Positions 17,236 through 28,492 are shown, counted from the first letter of the stretch. The stretch is 64,000 nucleotides of DNA from Actinacidiphila glaucinigra (GCF_900188405.1 NZ_FZOF01000002.1:549469-613468), one strand, 5' to 3'. A program made the numbers and translations. Notes: a model not told the origin generated them from the letters alone.

Positions 17236-18090
17236 TCAACTCGCGTACTGGAGCTCCCGAACGGCCCGCCACCGGTCGGTGAGCCGCTCGTACGCCTCGC
17301 CGGCCCGGGTGCCGTCCTCGTCCCGCAGCGCCGCCAACGCGTCCGCCACGTCGGCGGCGGACCGGTCCCCCGCGAGGGAGTCCGGGGCGATGGCGTGGAC
17401 GAGCCCCCCGTAGTCGAGTTCGACCAGGGAACGCGGGTGGAACTCCTCGAGCCAACGCCCTACATCTACCAGGCCGTCGATCAAAGGTCCCTCTTCGAGT
17501 GAATCCTTGAGCACCCGCAGTGCCCGGGCCGTCCGCCGGCGGGCCTGCACCATCGGCGTCCGGTAACGCATCACCGGCTGCTTGGACTCGCCCGCGCCCG
17601 CGGGTTCGTACTCCCGCTCGGAATCGTCGAACAGCACGAACCAGCGCACCGGGACGTGCCATGTCGCCCCGCGGATCCAGGGCCTCGCGTCGGCGTTCTC
17701 GGGCTTCTCCGCCCGCCACGCCGCGAAGTCGGCCTCCGCCTGCTCGCGCGCGGCCCTGGGCAGCACCGCGTCCACCACGGGGACGGGGAACTCCTCGACC
17801 AGTTCGGACAGGGCCAGCCAGCCGCGCAAGCGGGTGCGCCAGGGGCAGACGTGGGTCACGCCGTCCACGACCGCGACGAAGGCCTCGCCGCTCTCCCGGA
17901 CCGGGACGGCGACGGGCGGGACCGAGAGCAGACCGGCCAGCGACTGCCGCAGTTCGTCCTGTGCGGTCCGCTGCGCGCCCTGGGCGGCGTACCGGTACCA
18001 GTAGCCGCGATCGGGCTCCGGGAAGGCCGCCAGCGGCTCGTACACCCGCAGATACGCCGCGTACGGGACCAGCACCGATGACAAGCCCAC
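17236..18090 (-). CDS. Conserved Streptomyces protein of unknown function
   Basis: The protein has 284 residues from a GTG at 18090, chosen because a GGGAG sits 5 nt before it. An ATG at 18126 is an alternative that adds 12 residues. It is soluble and acidic, with many Trp residues (WHVPVRWFVLF, RGWLAL). A strand-rich N-terminal half contains FVAVVDGVTHVCPWRTRLRG. The C-terminal half is predominantly helical. There is no signal peptide or membrane span and I do not recognise a domain. It diverges from vdh with a short spacer and is followed by bldC on the same strand 485 nt away. Confidence 0.75.
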   Translation of the reverse strand: MGLSSVLVPYAAYLRVYEPLAAFPEPDRGYWYRYAAQGAQRTAQDELRQSLAGLLSVPPVAVPVRESGEAFVAVVDGVTHVCPWRTRLRGWLALSELVEEFPVPVVDAVLPRAAREQAEADFAAWRAEKPENADARPWIRGATWHVPVRWFVLFDDSEREYEPAGAGESKQPVMRYRTPMVQARRRTARALRVLKDSLEEGPLIDGLVDVGRWLEEFHPRSLVELDYGGLVHAIAPDSLAGDRSAADVADALAALRDEDGTRAGEAYERLTDRWRAVRELQYAS

Positions 18091-18265
18091 ACCCGCTCCC
18101 TCGTGACGGCTTCCGCGCCCTGGCATCGTCCCACGTCGCTTCCGGCACGGGGGGTGATCCACGACACTGGGAAGATGTTCAGGGCCGGGTGGTTCTAGTC
18201 TTCTGCCGACCGGCCCTCCCCCACCCACCCGGAGGGCGACCTCTGGACATTCGGGAGTCACCACA

Positions 18266-19372
18266 GTGACCGACGTACGTCAGACACCCGGCATCGTCTC
18301 CACGCTGTTCCGATCGGAGCAGGGCGGTCACGAGCAGGTCGTCTTGTGCCAGGACCGCGCCAGTGGCCTCAAGGCCGTCATCGCGATCCACTCCACCGCC
18401 CTGGGCCCGGCCCTCGGCGGCACCCGCTTCCACGCGTACTCCTCCGACGAGGCGGCGGTCGAGGACGCGCTGAACCTCGCCCGCGGGATGTCGTACAAGA
18501 ACGCGCTCGCCGGCCTCGACCTCGGCGGCGGCAAGGCCGTCATCATCGGCGACCCGGACATGGACAAGTCCGAGGAGCTGCTGCTGGCCTACGGCCGCTT
18601 CGTCGCCTCGCTCGGCGGCCGCTACGTCACGGCCTGCGACGTCGGCACCTACGTGGCCGACATGGACGTGGTCTCCCGCACCGCCCCGCAGTGGACCACC
18701 GGCCGCTCGCCCGAGAACGGCGGCGCCGGCGACTCCTCCGTGCTGACCGCCTGGGGCGTCTTCCAGGGCATGCGCGCCTCCGCCCAGGCCAAGTGGGGCG
18801 ACCCCACGCTGCGCGGCCGCAGGGTCGGCGTGGCCGGCGTCGGCAAGGTCGGCCACCACCTGGTGGAGCACCTGCTCAAGGACGGCGCCGAAGTGGTGAT
18901 CACCGATGTTCGCGGCGAGGCCGTCGACCGGATCATCTCCCGTCATCCGGGGGTAACCGCCGTCTCCGACGCTGACGTCCTGGTCCGCACGCCGCTGGAC
19001 GTGTACGCGCCCTGCGCGCTCGGCGGCGCCCTGAACGACGACTCGGTGCCGGCCCTCACCGCCTCGATCGTCTGCGGCGCGGCCAACAACCAACTCGCCC
19101 ACCCGGGAGTCGAGAAGGACCTGGCCGACCGCGGCATCCTGTACGCGCCCGACTACGTCGTGAACGCCGGCGGCGTGATCCAGGTGGCGGACGAGCTCCA
19201 CGGCTTCGACTTCGACCGGGCCCGCGCCAAGGCGACGAAGATCTTCGACACCACGCTCGCCATCTTCGAGCGCGCCGCCGCCGACGGCATCCCGCCGGCC
19301 GCCGCCGCCGACCGCCTGGCCGAGCAGCGCATGGCCGAGCGCACCCCGGCGGAGAGCTGGCTGCGTCCGTGA
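18266..19372 (+). CDS. vdh: Valine (branched-chain amino acid) dehydrogenase
   Basis: A 368-residue NAD-dependent dehydrogenase of the Glu/Leu/Phe/Val family. It deaminates valine, leucine and isoleucine to 2-oxo acids, supplying acyl-CoA precursors and nitrogen. The catalytic lysines are at 78 (GMSYKNA) and 90 (LGGGK), 12 residues apart as in leucine dehydrogenase. The Rossmann motif [12 protein letters not shown] lies at about 188-199. GGGKAVI and the late NNQLAH motif (about 270) are also present. Start is GTG at 18266. Length fits Streptomyces Vdh. Two hairpins follow the gene. Confidence 0.95.
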   Translation: MTDVRQTPGIVSTLFRSEQGGHEQVVLCQDRASGLKAVIAIHSTALGPALGGTRFHAYSSDEAAVEDALNLARGMSYKNALAGLDLGGGKAVIIGDPDMDKSEELLLAYGRFVASLGGRYVTACDVGTYVADMDVVSRTAPQWTTGRSPENGGAGDSSVLTAWGVFQGMRASAQAKWGDPTLRGRRVGVAGVGKVGHHLVEHLLKDGAEVVITDVRGEAVDRIISRHPGVTAVSDADVLVRTPLDVYAPCALGGALNDDSVPALTASIVCGAANNQLAHPGVEKDLADRGILYAPDYVVNAGGVIQVADELHGFDFDRARAKATKIFDTTLAIFERAAADGIPPAAAADRLAEQRMAERTPAESWLRP

Positions 19373-19378
19373 CCCACG

Positions 19379-19403
19379 GGGGCCGCGGCACGTCCGCGGC
19401 CCC
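19379..19403 (+). terminator. Terminator of vdh
   Basis: A perfect 10-bp stem GGGGCCGCGG / CCGCGGCCCC with a 5-nt loop, 6 nt after the stop. A second stem (CACGCCCCCG / CGGGGGCGTG, 19410-19438) follows at once. Confidence 0.8.
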
Positions 19404-19438
19404 ACCGGCACGCCCCCGTCCGCGTGTGCGGGGGCGTG

Positions 19439-19804
19439 TCTTACATCACAAAGCGGACACCCGCGGGGCACCGCCGACGTACGGTGTGCGCGCGTCCTCG
19501 CGTGTCGGGGCTGCTCCCGGCGGGCCTCCGCGACGAGGACGGCGGGCCGGACATCCGACCGTTACCACGCCCCGGCAGCCAGACCGTGGCGGAAGAAGGT
19601 AAAATCGCGACTGACCAGCCAGGACGGGGCCATCGACGGCCCCTGCTCCGACGCGCGTCGTGCGGGCGACGTACCGTGCGGCCTCGGAAGCAGGTACCGT
19701 TGAAGTCCTACGGACCGGGACTCTCATCCGAGGGCCCGTTCCACATCGTGAACGCGTGTCAAGACTCGGGGCCGTCGAGCCCCACCGTTGAGGGGGTCGA
19801 GCCA
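19439..19804. promoter_or_regulatory. Leader region of the DUF3073 gene
   Basis: 366 nt without a credible gene. A GTAAAATC at about 19599-19606 could be a -10 element. A small stem GGGGC-CGTCGA-GCCCC (about 19780-19795) lies close to the ribosome site GAGGGGG and could affect translation. Nothing else is recognised. Confidence 0.4.
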
Positions 19805-20068
19805 ATGGGGCGCGGCCGGGCCAAGGCCAAGCAGACGAAGGTCGCCCGCCAGCTGAAGTACAACAGCGGCGGTACGGACCTTTCACGTCTGGCCGAAGAG
19901 CTGGGCGCATCGTCGACACTGCCGGTCAATCCGGAGGTACAGGAAGACGACGATGACGACGAGCTGGAAGACGACCCGTACGCACGGTACGCGGATCTCT
20001 ACGGCGACGACGAGGACGACGACGAGGACGACGAGTCCCAGTCCTCATCACAACGCCGTCGCGCTTGA
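19805..20068 (+). CDS. DUF3073 family protein
   Basis: An 87-residue cytosolic protein. The basic N-terminus (MGRGRAKAKQTKVARQLKY) is highly conserved in actinobacteria. The centre is short and helical. The C-terminal third is extremely acidic (EDDDDDELEDD, then DDEDDDEDDES) and ends with a basic RRRA. The charge split suggests a protein that contacts nucleic acid or another basic partner, but the function is unknown. The ATG at 19805 is preceded by GAGGGGG about 10 nt away. It is convergent with purM, with a terminator between. Confidence 0.9.
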   Translation: MGRGRAKAKQTKVARQLKYNSGGTDLSRLAEELGASSTLPVNPEVQEDDDDDELEDDPYARYADLYGDDEDDDEDDESQSSSQRRRA

Positions 20069-20100
20069 CGCAGCACATTCCGTTCCAGCTTGACCACTGA

Positions 20101-20130
20101 CCCGGTCCGGGCATCGTCCGGACCGGGCTT
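20101..20130. terminator. Terminator between DUF3073 and purM genes
   Basis: CCCGGTCCGG / CCGGACCGGG with a 7-nt loop followed by CTTTGT on the plus strand. It can serve both convergent genes. Confidence 0.85.
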
Positions 20131-20148
20131 TGTGCTGCTCCGGACCGG

Positions 20149-20188
20149 TCAGCCCGCGTAGTCCCCGGTCAGCCCGCGTAGTCCCCGG
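20149..20188. repeat. 20-bp tandem duplication at the end of purM
   Basis: A 20-bp unit beginning TCAGCCCGCG occurs twice back to back (20149-20168 and 20169-20188). The second holds the purM stop and last codons. The first lies beyond the stop. Confidence 0.95.
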
Positions 20189-21236
20189 TCAGCTCGACGG
20201 CCTCGGCGTGCTCGCCGCGCTCCACGATCCCGCCGGCCACCCAGGCGTCCAGGCCCCGGTCGGCCAGCGTCGTCAGCGCCACGTCCACCGAGCCCTGGGG
20301 CACCACGGCGACCATGCCGACGCCCATGTTCAGGGTCTTCTCCAGCTCCAGCCGCTCCACGCCGCCGAGCTCGCCGACCGTGCCGAACACCGCGCCCGGC
20401 GTCCACGTCGAACGGTCCACCGTGGCGTGCAGGTGGTCCGGGACGACCCGGGCCAGGTTGTTGGCCAGACCGCCGCCGGTGACGTGCGAGAAGCCGTGCA
20501 CCTCGGTCGTACGGGTCAGCGCCAGGCAGTCCAGCGAGTAGATGCGGGTCGGCTCCAGCAGCTCCTCGCCGAGGGTGCGGCCGAACTCCGGCACCTCCCG
20601 GTCCAGCGCCCAGCCGGCCCGGTCGAAGAGCACGTGCCGGACGAGCGAGTACCCGTTGGAGTGAAGACCGGAGGACGCCATGGCGATCACGACGTCACCC
20701 TTACGGATGCGATCCGCGCCCAGCAGCCGGTCGGCCTCGACCACGCCCGTACCGGCGCCGGCGACGTCGAACTCGTCCTCGCCCAGCAGGCCCGGGTGCT
20801 CGGCCGTCTCGCCGCCGACCAGGGCGCAGCCGGCGAGCACACAGCCCTCGGCGATGCCCTTGACGATGGCCGCGACCCGGTCCGGGAAGACCTTGCCGAC
20901 GCAGATGTAGTCGGTCATGAAGAGCGGCTCGGCGCCGCACACGACCAGGTCGTCGACGACCATGCCGACCAGGTCGTGGCCGATGGTGTCGTAGACGCCC
21001 ATGCGCCGGGCGACGTCGACCTTGGTGCCCACGCCGTCGGTGGCGGAGGCCAGCAGGGGCCGCTCGTAGCGCTTGAGCGCGGAGGCGTCGAAGAGCCCGG
21101 CGAAGCCGCCGAGACCGCCCACGACCTCCGGGCGGGTGGCCTTGCCCACCCATTCCTTCATCAGCTCGACCGCGCGGTCGCCCGCCTCGATGTCGACTCC
21201 CGCCGTGGCGTAGCTGGCACCGGTGTTCTCGGACAT
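20169..21236 (-). CDS. purM: Phosphoribosylformylglycinamidine cyclo-ligase (AIR synthetase)
   Basis: A 355-residue enzyme that converts FGAM to AIR with ATP, step 5 of purine synthesis, in the cytosol. Signature motifs: SATDGVGTK (about 64-72), GMVVDDLVV, GGETAEHPG (about 152-160), SSGLHSNGYSLVR and HVTGGGLANN. Length is typical. It lies 28 nt downstream of the purF stop on the same strand, so purF-purM form an operon. The last codons lie in a 20-bp tandem duplication that extends past the stop. Confidence 0.97.
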   Translation of the reverse strand: MSENTGASYATAGVDIEAGDRAVELMKEWVGKATRPEVVGGLGGFAGLFDASALKRYERPLLASATDGVGTKVDVARRMGVYDTIGHDLVGMVVDDLVVCGAEPLFMTDYICVGKVFPDRVAAIVKGIAEGCVLAGCALVGGETAEHPGLLGEDEFDVAGAGTGVVEADRLLGADRIRKGDVVIAMASSGLHSNGYSLVRHVLFDRAGWALDREVPEFGRTLGEELLEPTRIYSLDCLALTRTTEVHGFSHVTGGGLANNLARVVPDHLHATVDRSTWTPGAVFGTVGELGGVERLELEKTLNMGVGMVAVVPQGSVDVALTTLADRGLDAWVAGGIVERGEHAEAVELTGDYAG

Positions 21237-21264
21237 GGCTGTGTTGTGTCCTTGCGTCGAATGC

Positions 21265-22782
21265 TTACGGGCGACGGAGCGCGTCGGCCGCGTCGGGGCC
21301 GCCGGCCAGCTCGGTCTCCAGAAGGTGCTTGCCGAGCAGCTCGGGGTCCGGCAGCTCCATCGGGTACTCGCCGTCGAAGCAGGCCCGGCAGAGGTTCGGC
21401 TTGGCGATCGTGGTCGCCTCGACCATCGCGTCGATCGAGATGTACGACAGCGAGTCCGCGTCCAGGGACTTGCAGATCTCGTCGACCGTCAGGCCGTTGG
21501 CGATCAGCTCCGCGCGGGTGGCGAAGTCGATGCCGAAGAAGCAGGGCCACTTGATCGGCGGCGAGGAGATCCGGATGTGGACCTCCGCGGCACCGGCCTC
21601 GCGGAGCATCCGGACCAGCGCGCGCTGGGTGTTGCCGCGGACGATCGAGTCGTCCACGACCACCAGGCGCTTGCCCCGGATGACCTCCTTGAGCGGGTTC
21701 AGCTTCAGGCGGATGCCCAGCTGCCGGATGGTCTGCGAGGGCTGGATGAAGGTCCGGCCCACGTACGAGTTCTTCACCAGGCCCGAGCCGTACGGGATGC
21801 CGCTCTCCTCGGCGTAGCCGACCGCGGCCGGCGTGCCGGACTCCGGGGTCGGTATCACCAGATCGGCATCGACCGGGGCCTCCTTGGCCAGCCGGCGGCC
21901 CATCTCGACCCGGGAGAGGTAGACGTTGCGGCCCGCGATGTCGGTGTCGGGGCGGGCGAGGTACACGTACTCGAAGACGCAGCCCTTGGGGCGGGCCTCG
22001 GCGAAGCGGGAGGCGCGCAGCCCGTTCTCGTCGACGGCGATCAGCTCGCCGGGCTCGATCTCGCGGATGAAGCTCGCGCCCACGATGTCCAGCGCGGCGG
22101 TCTCCGAGGCAACGACCCAGCCGCGCTCCAGGCGGCCCAGCACCAGCGGGCGGATGCCCTGCGGGTCACGGGCGGCGTAGAGCGTGTGCTCGTCCATGAA
22201 GACCAGGCTGAAGGCGCCCTGGACCTCGGGCAGCACCTTGCGGGCGGCGTCCTCGACGGACAGCGGCTTGCCGTCCTCGTCCACCTGCCCCGCGAGCAGC
22301 GCCGTCACCAGGTCGGTGTCGTTGGTCGCGGCGACCCTGGTCGCCCGCCCGTTGCCCTGGGGCAGCGCGGCGACCATCTCGGCCAGCTCGACGGTGTTGA
22401 CCAGGTTCCCGTTGTGGCCGAGCGCGATGGAGCCGCTGGCCGTGGCGCGGAAGGTGGGCTGGGCGTTCTCCCAGACCGACGCGCCGGTGGTCGAGTAACG
22501 GGCATGCCCGACCGCGATGTGGCCCTGCAAGGAGCCGAGGGAGGTCTCGTCGAAGACCTGGGACACAAGGCCCATGTCCTTGAAGACCAGGATCTGGGAG
22601 CCGTTGCTCACTGCGATGCCCGCGGACTCCTGTCCGCGGTGCTGCAGGGCGTACAGCCCGAAGTAGGTGAGTTTGGCGACCTCTTCGCCGGGGGCCCAGA
22701 CACCGAAGACGCCGCAAGCGTCCTGGGGGCCCTTCTCGCCGGGGAGCAGGTCGTGGTTGAGTCGTCCGTCACCACGTGGCAC
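21265..22782 (-). CDS. purF: Amidophosphoribosyltransferase
   Basis: A 505-residue enzyme that makes phosphoribosylamine from PRPP and glutamine, the first committed step of purine synthesis. From the GTG at 22782 the chain has a 22-residue propeptide ending GPQDAC. Cys23 would be the glutaminase nucleophile exposed by self-cleavage, as in Bacillus-type PurF. The Ntn-hydrolase domain covers about 23-255 (ACGVFGVW, QHRGQESAGI, GHARYSTTG). The PRPP loop VVVDDSIVRGNT is at about 370. The track frame runs far upstream, but only this start fits the family. A possible operator lies about 60 nt upstream. Confidence 0.97.
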   Translation of the reverse strand: MPRGDGRLNHDLLPGEKGPQDACGVFGVWAPGEEVAKLTYFGLYALQHRGQESAGIAVSNGSQILVFKDMGLVSQVFDETSLGSLQGHIAVGHARYSTTGASVWENAQPTFRATASGSIALGHNGNLVNTVELAEMVAALPQGNGRATRVAATNDTDLVTALLAGQVDEDGKPLSVEDAARKVLPEVQGAFSLVFMDEHTLYAARDPQGIRPLVLGRLERGWVVASETAALDIVGASFIREIEPGELIAVDENGLRASRFAEARPKGCVFEYVYLARPDTDIAGRNVYLSRVEMGRRLAKEAPVDADLVIPTPESGTPAAVGYAEESGIPYGSGLVKNSYVGRTFIQPSQTIRQLGIRLKLNPLKEVIRGKRLVVVDDSIVRGNTQRALVRMLREAGAAEVHIRISSPPIKWPCFFGIDFATRAELIANGLTVDEICKSLDADSLSYISIDAMVEATTIAKPNLCRACFDGEYPMELPDPELLGKHLLETELAGGPDAADALRRP

Positions 22783-23201
22783 GGCACCGAGTCTAGGGCA
22801 GGTTCCGCCGTCGTCCGAACGAGGGAACCCGACAAAAGCGCGTTCTATGCGCGTAAACCCATGGGGCGCTTGGGCATGTGACCTTGGTCTAGGGACGCGG
22901 TCCGGGGTCTCGGGCAGGGTCTCGGGCCATGGCGGTCGGCTCGGCCGGGGCCCGGGGACACGGCGCGCGCTCGGCCGGACACCCGGGGTGCGGACGACCC
23001 CGCTCACGCCGGCCCGGGGGATGTGCCCGGTACGCGGGTACCGGCGGAACCGGCGGCGATGCGCCGGACGATCACCGCCACCGCCTCGGACAACTCGGGC
23101 AGCCGGGCCGCGGGGAACGCGGAAGCCGATCGCACGCGGCCGCGTCGGCACGAGCACCGGCACCGGCGGCACCGGCGCCTCATACGCCCTCCGGGGCCGG
23201 C
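22783..23201 (-). promoter_or_regulatory. purF upstream region with a candidate purine operator
   Basis: The 419-nt region holds no credible gene. At 22844-22857 the plus strand reads TCTATGCGCGTAAA, an imperfect inverted repeat. It matches 11 of 14 bases of TCTACGCGGGTAGA found upstream of purS (28478-28491). It lies about 62 nt upstream of the purF GTG, a usual operator position. The rest is GC-rich with CCGG repeats near 23040-23060. Confidence 0.5.
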
Positions 23202-23999
23202 TCAGCCCCGCAGGGGGAGGTACGGGGCCAGGTCGGCGCGCTCGCCGCTCGCGGAGACCGCGGCGGAGGCGAGGGCGTCCGCCCAGGACGTGCGGCCGGT
23301 GGCGAGGCGGATCCAGGTCAGCGGGTCCGTCTCGACCACGTTGGGCGGGGTGCCCCGGGTGTGCCGGGGCCCGGGCACGCACTGCACGGCCGCGTACGGC
23401 GGGACGCGGACCTCGACGGAGTTGCCGGGCACCGTGACGGCGAGGGTGTCCGCGAGGAGCCGTACGACGGCGGCGACGGCCTGCCGTTCCAGAGGGACGG
23501 GCACACCCGTCGCCCGGGCGAGGTCGTCGCTGTGGACGACCAGTCCGACGAGCCGGGTCACCAGGAAGTCCGTGGACCGCATCGCGCCGGGCGTGACGGC
23601 CACCAGGCGCTCGGGCGCCACCGCCTCGTCGAGCACCCCGGCGAGCCCCTGGGCGGCCTCCTCGAGGCGGCCGGCGGCGTCACCGCCCTCCGCGGCGCCC
23701 TCGCGGGGGCCGGCGGCAGGCGGGCCGGCGGCGCACGCCGCCGAGCGGGCCCACGTGGTGAGGTCGAGGTCCGCCTTCGCCGGGGCGGGCGCGGTCACCG
23801 CCCAGGCGACGGCCTCCACCTGCCGGGCGACGTGCACGAGCAGCGCGTGCACGTCCCACCCCGGCAGTCCGGAGGGTGCGGCCAGCTGCTCCTCCGTCAG
23901 TCCGCGGGCGGCCCCCAGGACGTGGCCGACCTGCGCGGTGAGCGCGGCGCGGGTCCTGGCGGGGTCGTAGGTGCGGGCCTTGCGGGCGGCGGGCGGCAT
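23202..23999 (-). CDS. Sterol carrier/maleylpyruvate isomerase-like (DinB fold) protein
   Basis: A 265-residue soluble protein. The N-terminal part (about 20-190) has the four-helix pattern of the mycothiol-dependent maleylpyruvate isomerase N-terminal domain (AAPSGLPGWDVHALLVHV, LVGLVVHSDDLAR). The C-terminal 80 residues fit a bacterial SCP2-like domain (VEVRVPPYAAVQC, DPLTWIRLATGR). Such proteins are annotated in actinobacteria as sterol carrier family proteins. The metal-ligand histidines HALLVH and VVHSDD are present, so a mycothiol-dependent enzyme is possible. It is followed by the purF promoter region. Confidence 0.8.
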   Translation of the reverse strand: MPPAARKARTYDPARTRAALTAQVGHVLGAARGLTEEQLAAPSGLPGWDVHALLVHVARQVEAVAWAVTAPAPAKADLDLTTWARSAACAAGPPAAGPREGAAEGGDAAGRLEEAAQGLAGVLDEAVAPERLVAVTPGAMRSTDFLVTRLVGLVVHSDDLARATGVPVPLERQAVAAVVRLLADTLAVTVPGNSVEVRVPPYAAVQCVPGPRHTRGTPPNVVETDPLTWIRLATGRTSWADALASAAVSASGERADLAPYLPLRG

Positions 24000-24044
24000 G
24001 TCCGCAGCCTACGCGCCAGCCCGGCCCGCACCCCGACCCGTCGA

Positions 24045-24248
24045 TCAGGCCTGGCGCGGGCGCTCGAAGGTGAGCAGCAGCCCCTGCACGGCGCCCGGGC
24101 CGATGCGGCCCTTGACGTCGGCCGAGGTGATCGCCTTCAGCTGCCAGCCGTCCTCGGCGTGCTTGTTGAGCGTCTTCTCCAGCTTGTCGTCGTCGATGGC
24201 GTCGCCTATCAGCGACTCGCGGAAGCTGACGACCTTGTACTCGTGCAT
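24045..24248 (-). CDS. DUF4177 small protein
   Basis: A 67-residue protein from the ATG at 24248, chosen because AAGGGG lies 9 nt before it. A GTG 9 nt further upstream would overlap that site. The sequence MHEYKVVSF, LEKTLNKHAEDGWQLKAIT is characteristic of DUF4177, a small alpha/beta fold of unknown function. It is 45 nt upstream of the sterol-carrier-like gene on the same strand and may be co-transcribed. Confidence 0.88.
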   Translation of the reverse strand: MHEYKVVSFRESLIGDAIDDDKLEKTLNKHAEDGWQLKAITSADVKGRIGPGAVQGLLLTFERPRQA

Positions 24249-24309
24249 CGTTGACACCCCTTGTCGTACCGGTGGTTGCGGGACGCACAGTAGTACCGCC
24301 GGTCGCGCG

Positions 24310-25152
24310 CTATGCAGGCCGGACCGGTCCCGCCGCCCGGTCGACGAGGGCGCCGCCCTCGGAGTCGGCGGACAGCAGCAGCAGTTCGGCGCCCTCGCAC
24401 GGCGCCCCGAACAGCAGGGCCGGCCGCAGCCCGTCGTCCCGGAGCCCGGACGGGGTCTCGGGTTCGGGGTCCACCGGGCAGGAGAACAGCGCCCTGCGGC
24501 CCGCGTGGTCGTCGGCCGCGAACACCCATGTCCGGGCGTCCTCGTCCTCCCGGGTCAGCACGCGCAGCACCGGCTGCCCGCCGCGCCGCAGGGCGCCCGC
24601 CCGCATCCGGGCCGCCACGCCCGCGGCGAGCAGCGCGACGCCGGCCAGTGCCAGCAGGCGGGTCTGCGGCGGGACGGCGGCCGCGCACAGCAGCAGCCCG
24701 GACGCGATGCCGCCGAGGCCCCGGCGCAGCGGCGCGAGGGGTTCGGGGAGCGGAAGCCGCACGCCATGGGCGGCGTTGGCCGCGAGCAGCCGCTGCCTGC
24801 GGCGGACCCCCGTACGGTGCCGGGCACCGCCCCAGCACACCAGCAGCGCGGCGACGGCGGGGACCGCGGCCTGCGGTTCCACCCGCCAGACCAGGAGCGC
24901 GGCGAGCACCGGCGCCGACACGAGGGTGAGGCCGGGCAGCCTGAGGAGCCAGTACAACTGCACGGCGGCCAGCCCGTAGTGCGCCGCCCCGAAGGCCTCC
25001 GGGGCGGCGACGGCTGCGGCGGCCGCGGCCGCCGCGAGTGCCAGGGCGCCCCAGCGCGGGCGGGCCCACGCGGCGGGACGGCACGCCGCCCAGCGCACGG
25101 CGTCACGGCCGCGCCAACGGGGCAGTTCGCCGGGGGTATTGAGCTCGCTCAC
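24310..25152 (-). CDS. Multi-pass membrane protein of unknown function
   Basis: A 280-residue protein. Hydrophobic spans lie at about 34-52, 58-90 (two spans), 93-108, 148-163 and 165-182. The C-terminal 95 residues (from about 185) form a soluble domain with strand-rich sequence (ARTWVFAADD, RRALFSCPVD, ALLFGAPCEGAELLLLS). The layout resembles actinobacterial membrane proteins with a cytosolic or external beta domain. I do not recognise the family. Same strand as purL, 97 nt downstream of it with a terminator between, so probably separate. Confidence 0.75.
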   Translation of the reverse strand: MSELNTPGELPRWRGRDAVRWAACRPAAWARPRWGALALAAAAAAAAVAAPEAFGAAHYGLAAVQLYWLLRLPGLTLVSAPVLAALLVWRVEPQAAVPAVAALLVCWGGARHRTGVRRRQRLLAANAAHGVRLPLPEPLAPLRRGLGGIASGLLLCAAAVPPQTRLLALAGVALLAAGVAARMRAGALRRGGQPVLRVLTREDEDARTWVFAADDHAGRRALFSCPVDPEPETPSGLRDDGLRPALLFGAPCEGAELLLLSADSEGGALVDRAAGPVRPA

Positions 25153-25204
25153 GCCAGGAGTATGGGGCCAACGACCGCGGCGCGGTCACGTGCCCCCGGC
25201 GGAG

Positions 25205-25232
25205 CGCCCCCGCGCCTGGCGGCACGGGGGCG
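25205..25232 (-). terminator. Terminator of the purSQL operon
   Basis: Stem CGCCCCCG / CGGGGGCG with a 12-nt loop, 18 nt past the purL stop. Confidence 0.65.
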
Positions 25233-25249
25233 CGTGGAGGGCGGACGGA

Positions 25250-27495
<2,246 letters not shown>

Positions 27496-27499
<4 letters not shown>

Positions 27500-28179
27500 G
27501 ACGCGTGAACCAGCTTCTTGAGGATCGAGGTGAAGAATCCGAGGCCGTCCGTGCGGCCGGTCCCGATCAGCGACTCGACGGCGTGCTCGGGATGCGGCAT
27601 GAGGCCCACGACATTGCCCGCGGCGTTGGTGATGCCGGCGATGTCCCGGAGCGAGCCATTGGGGTTCCAGTCCGCGTAGCGGAACACCACTCGGCCCTCC
27701 GCCTCCAGCTCGTCGAGGACGCGCTCGTCGGCGACGTAGCGGCCGTCGATGTTCTTCAGCGGGATGCTGATCTCCTGGCCCTGCTCGTAATCGGCGGTCC
27801 AGGAGGTCGAGTTGTTCTCGACGCGCAGCTTCTGGTCCCTGCAGATGAAGTGCAGGTGATTGTTGCGCAGCATCGCGCCCGGCAGCAGATGCGTCTCGGT
27901 GAGCACCTGGAAGCCGTTGCAGATACCGAGGACCGGAAGCCCGTCCTTGGCACCGGCGATGATCGACTCCATCACGGGCGAGAAGCGGGAAATCGCCCCG
28001 GCCCGGAGATAGTCGCCGTAACTGAATCCACCGGGCAGGACGACGGCGTCCACCTGGTGGAGATCCTTGTCACGGTGCCACAGCGGCACCGGTTCGGCGC
28101 CGGCGACGCGGACCGCGCGCTGGGTGTCCCGGTCGTCGAGCGTCCCGGGGAAGGTGACGACACCGATACGTGCGGTCAC
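27496..28179 (-). CDS. purQ: Phosphoribosylformylglycinamidine synthase subunit PurQ
   Basis: A 227-residue class I glutamine amidotransferase that supplies ammonia to PurL. The nucleophile is Cys87 in LGICNGFQ. The His-Glu partner is in PHPEHAVE (about 205-212). The oxyanion region is [11 protein letters not shown] (49-59). The GTG start overlaps the purS stop (GTGA) and the stop overlaps the purL ATG, so the three are made together. Confidence 0.98.
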
Positions 28180-28421
28180 GACTCCACCTTCACGGTGAAG
28201 TCCTCGATCACGGTGTTGGCGAGGAAGGTCTCGGCCATCTCGCGGATACGGGCGAGGGCGGCGTCGTCGACCGGCCCCTCCAGTTCGAGCTCAAAACGCT
28301 TGCCCTGGCGGACGTCGGCGATTCCCTCGAACCCGAGACGCGGCAGCGCACGCTGCACTGCCTGGCCCTGGGGGTCGAGGATCTCCGGCTTGAGCATGAC
28401 GTCGACTACGACGCGTGCCAC
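28176..28421 (-). CDS. purS: Phosphoribosylformylglycinamidine synthase subunit PurS
   Basis: An 81-residue subunit that bridges PurL and PurQ. The family core [18 protein letters not shown] begins at residue 2, and VRQGKRFEL is conserved. I chose the GTG at 28421 (GGGAG 5 nt upstream). A GTG at 28427 would overlap the ribosome site. It is the first gene of the purSQL operon and diverges from the lsr2-like gene. A candidate operator lies 56-70 nt upstream. Confidence 0.96.
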   Translation of the reverse strand: MARVVVDVMLKPEILDPQGQAVQRALPRLGFEGIADVRQGKRFELELEGPVDDAALARIREMAETFLANTVIEDFTVKVES

Positions 28422-28476
28422 GGTCACTCCCGGTGGTGTGCTGCGGTGAGATGTCCCCACCGTACCCCGCCGAAAA

Positions 28477-28492
28477 ATCTACGCGGGTAGAT
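28477..28492 (-). promoter_or_regulatory. Candidate operator upstream of purS
   Basis: ATCTAC-GCGG-GTAGAT is a perfect 6-bp inverted repeat with a 4-nt centre, in an A-rich setting. It lies 56 nt upstream of the purS start in the purS/lsr2-like divergent region. A related site lies upstream of purF. Confidence 0.55.

Noticed and set aside
22783..23382. N-terminal extension of PurF
   Set aside because: PurF starts with a short propeptide before Cys23. The added 200 residues are not conserved and are Arg/Pro-rich.
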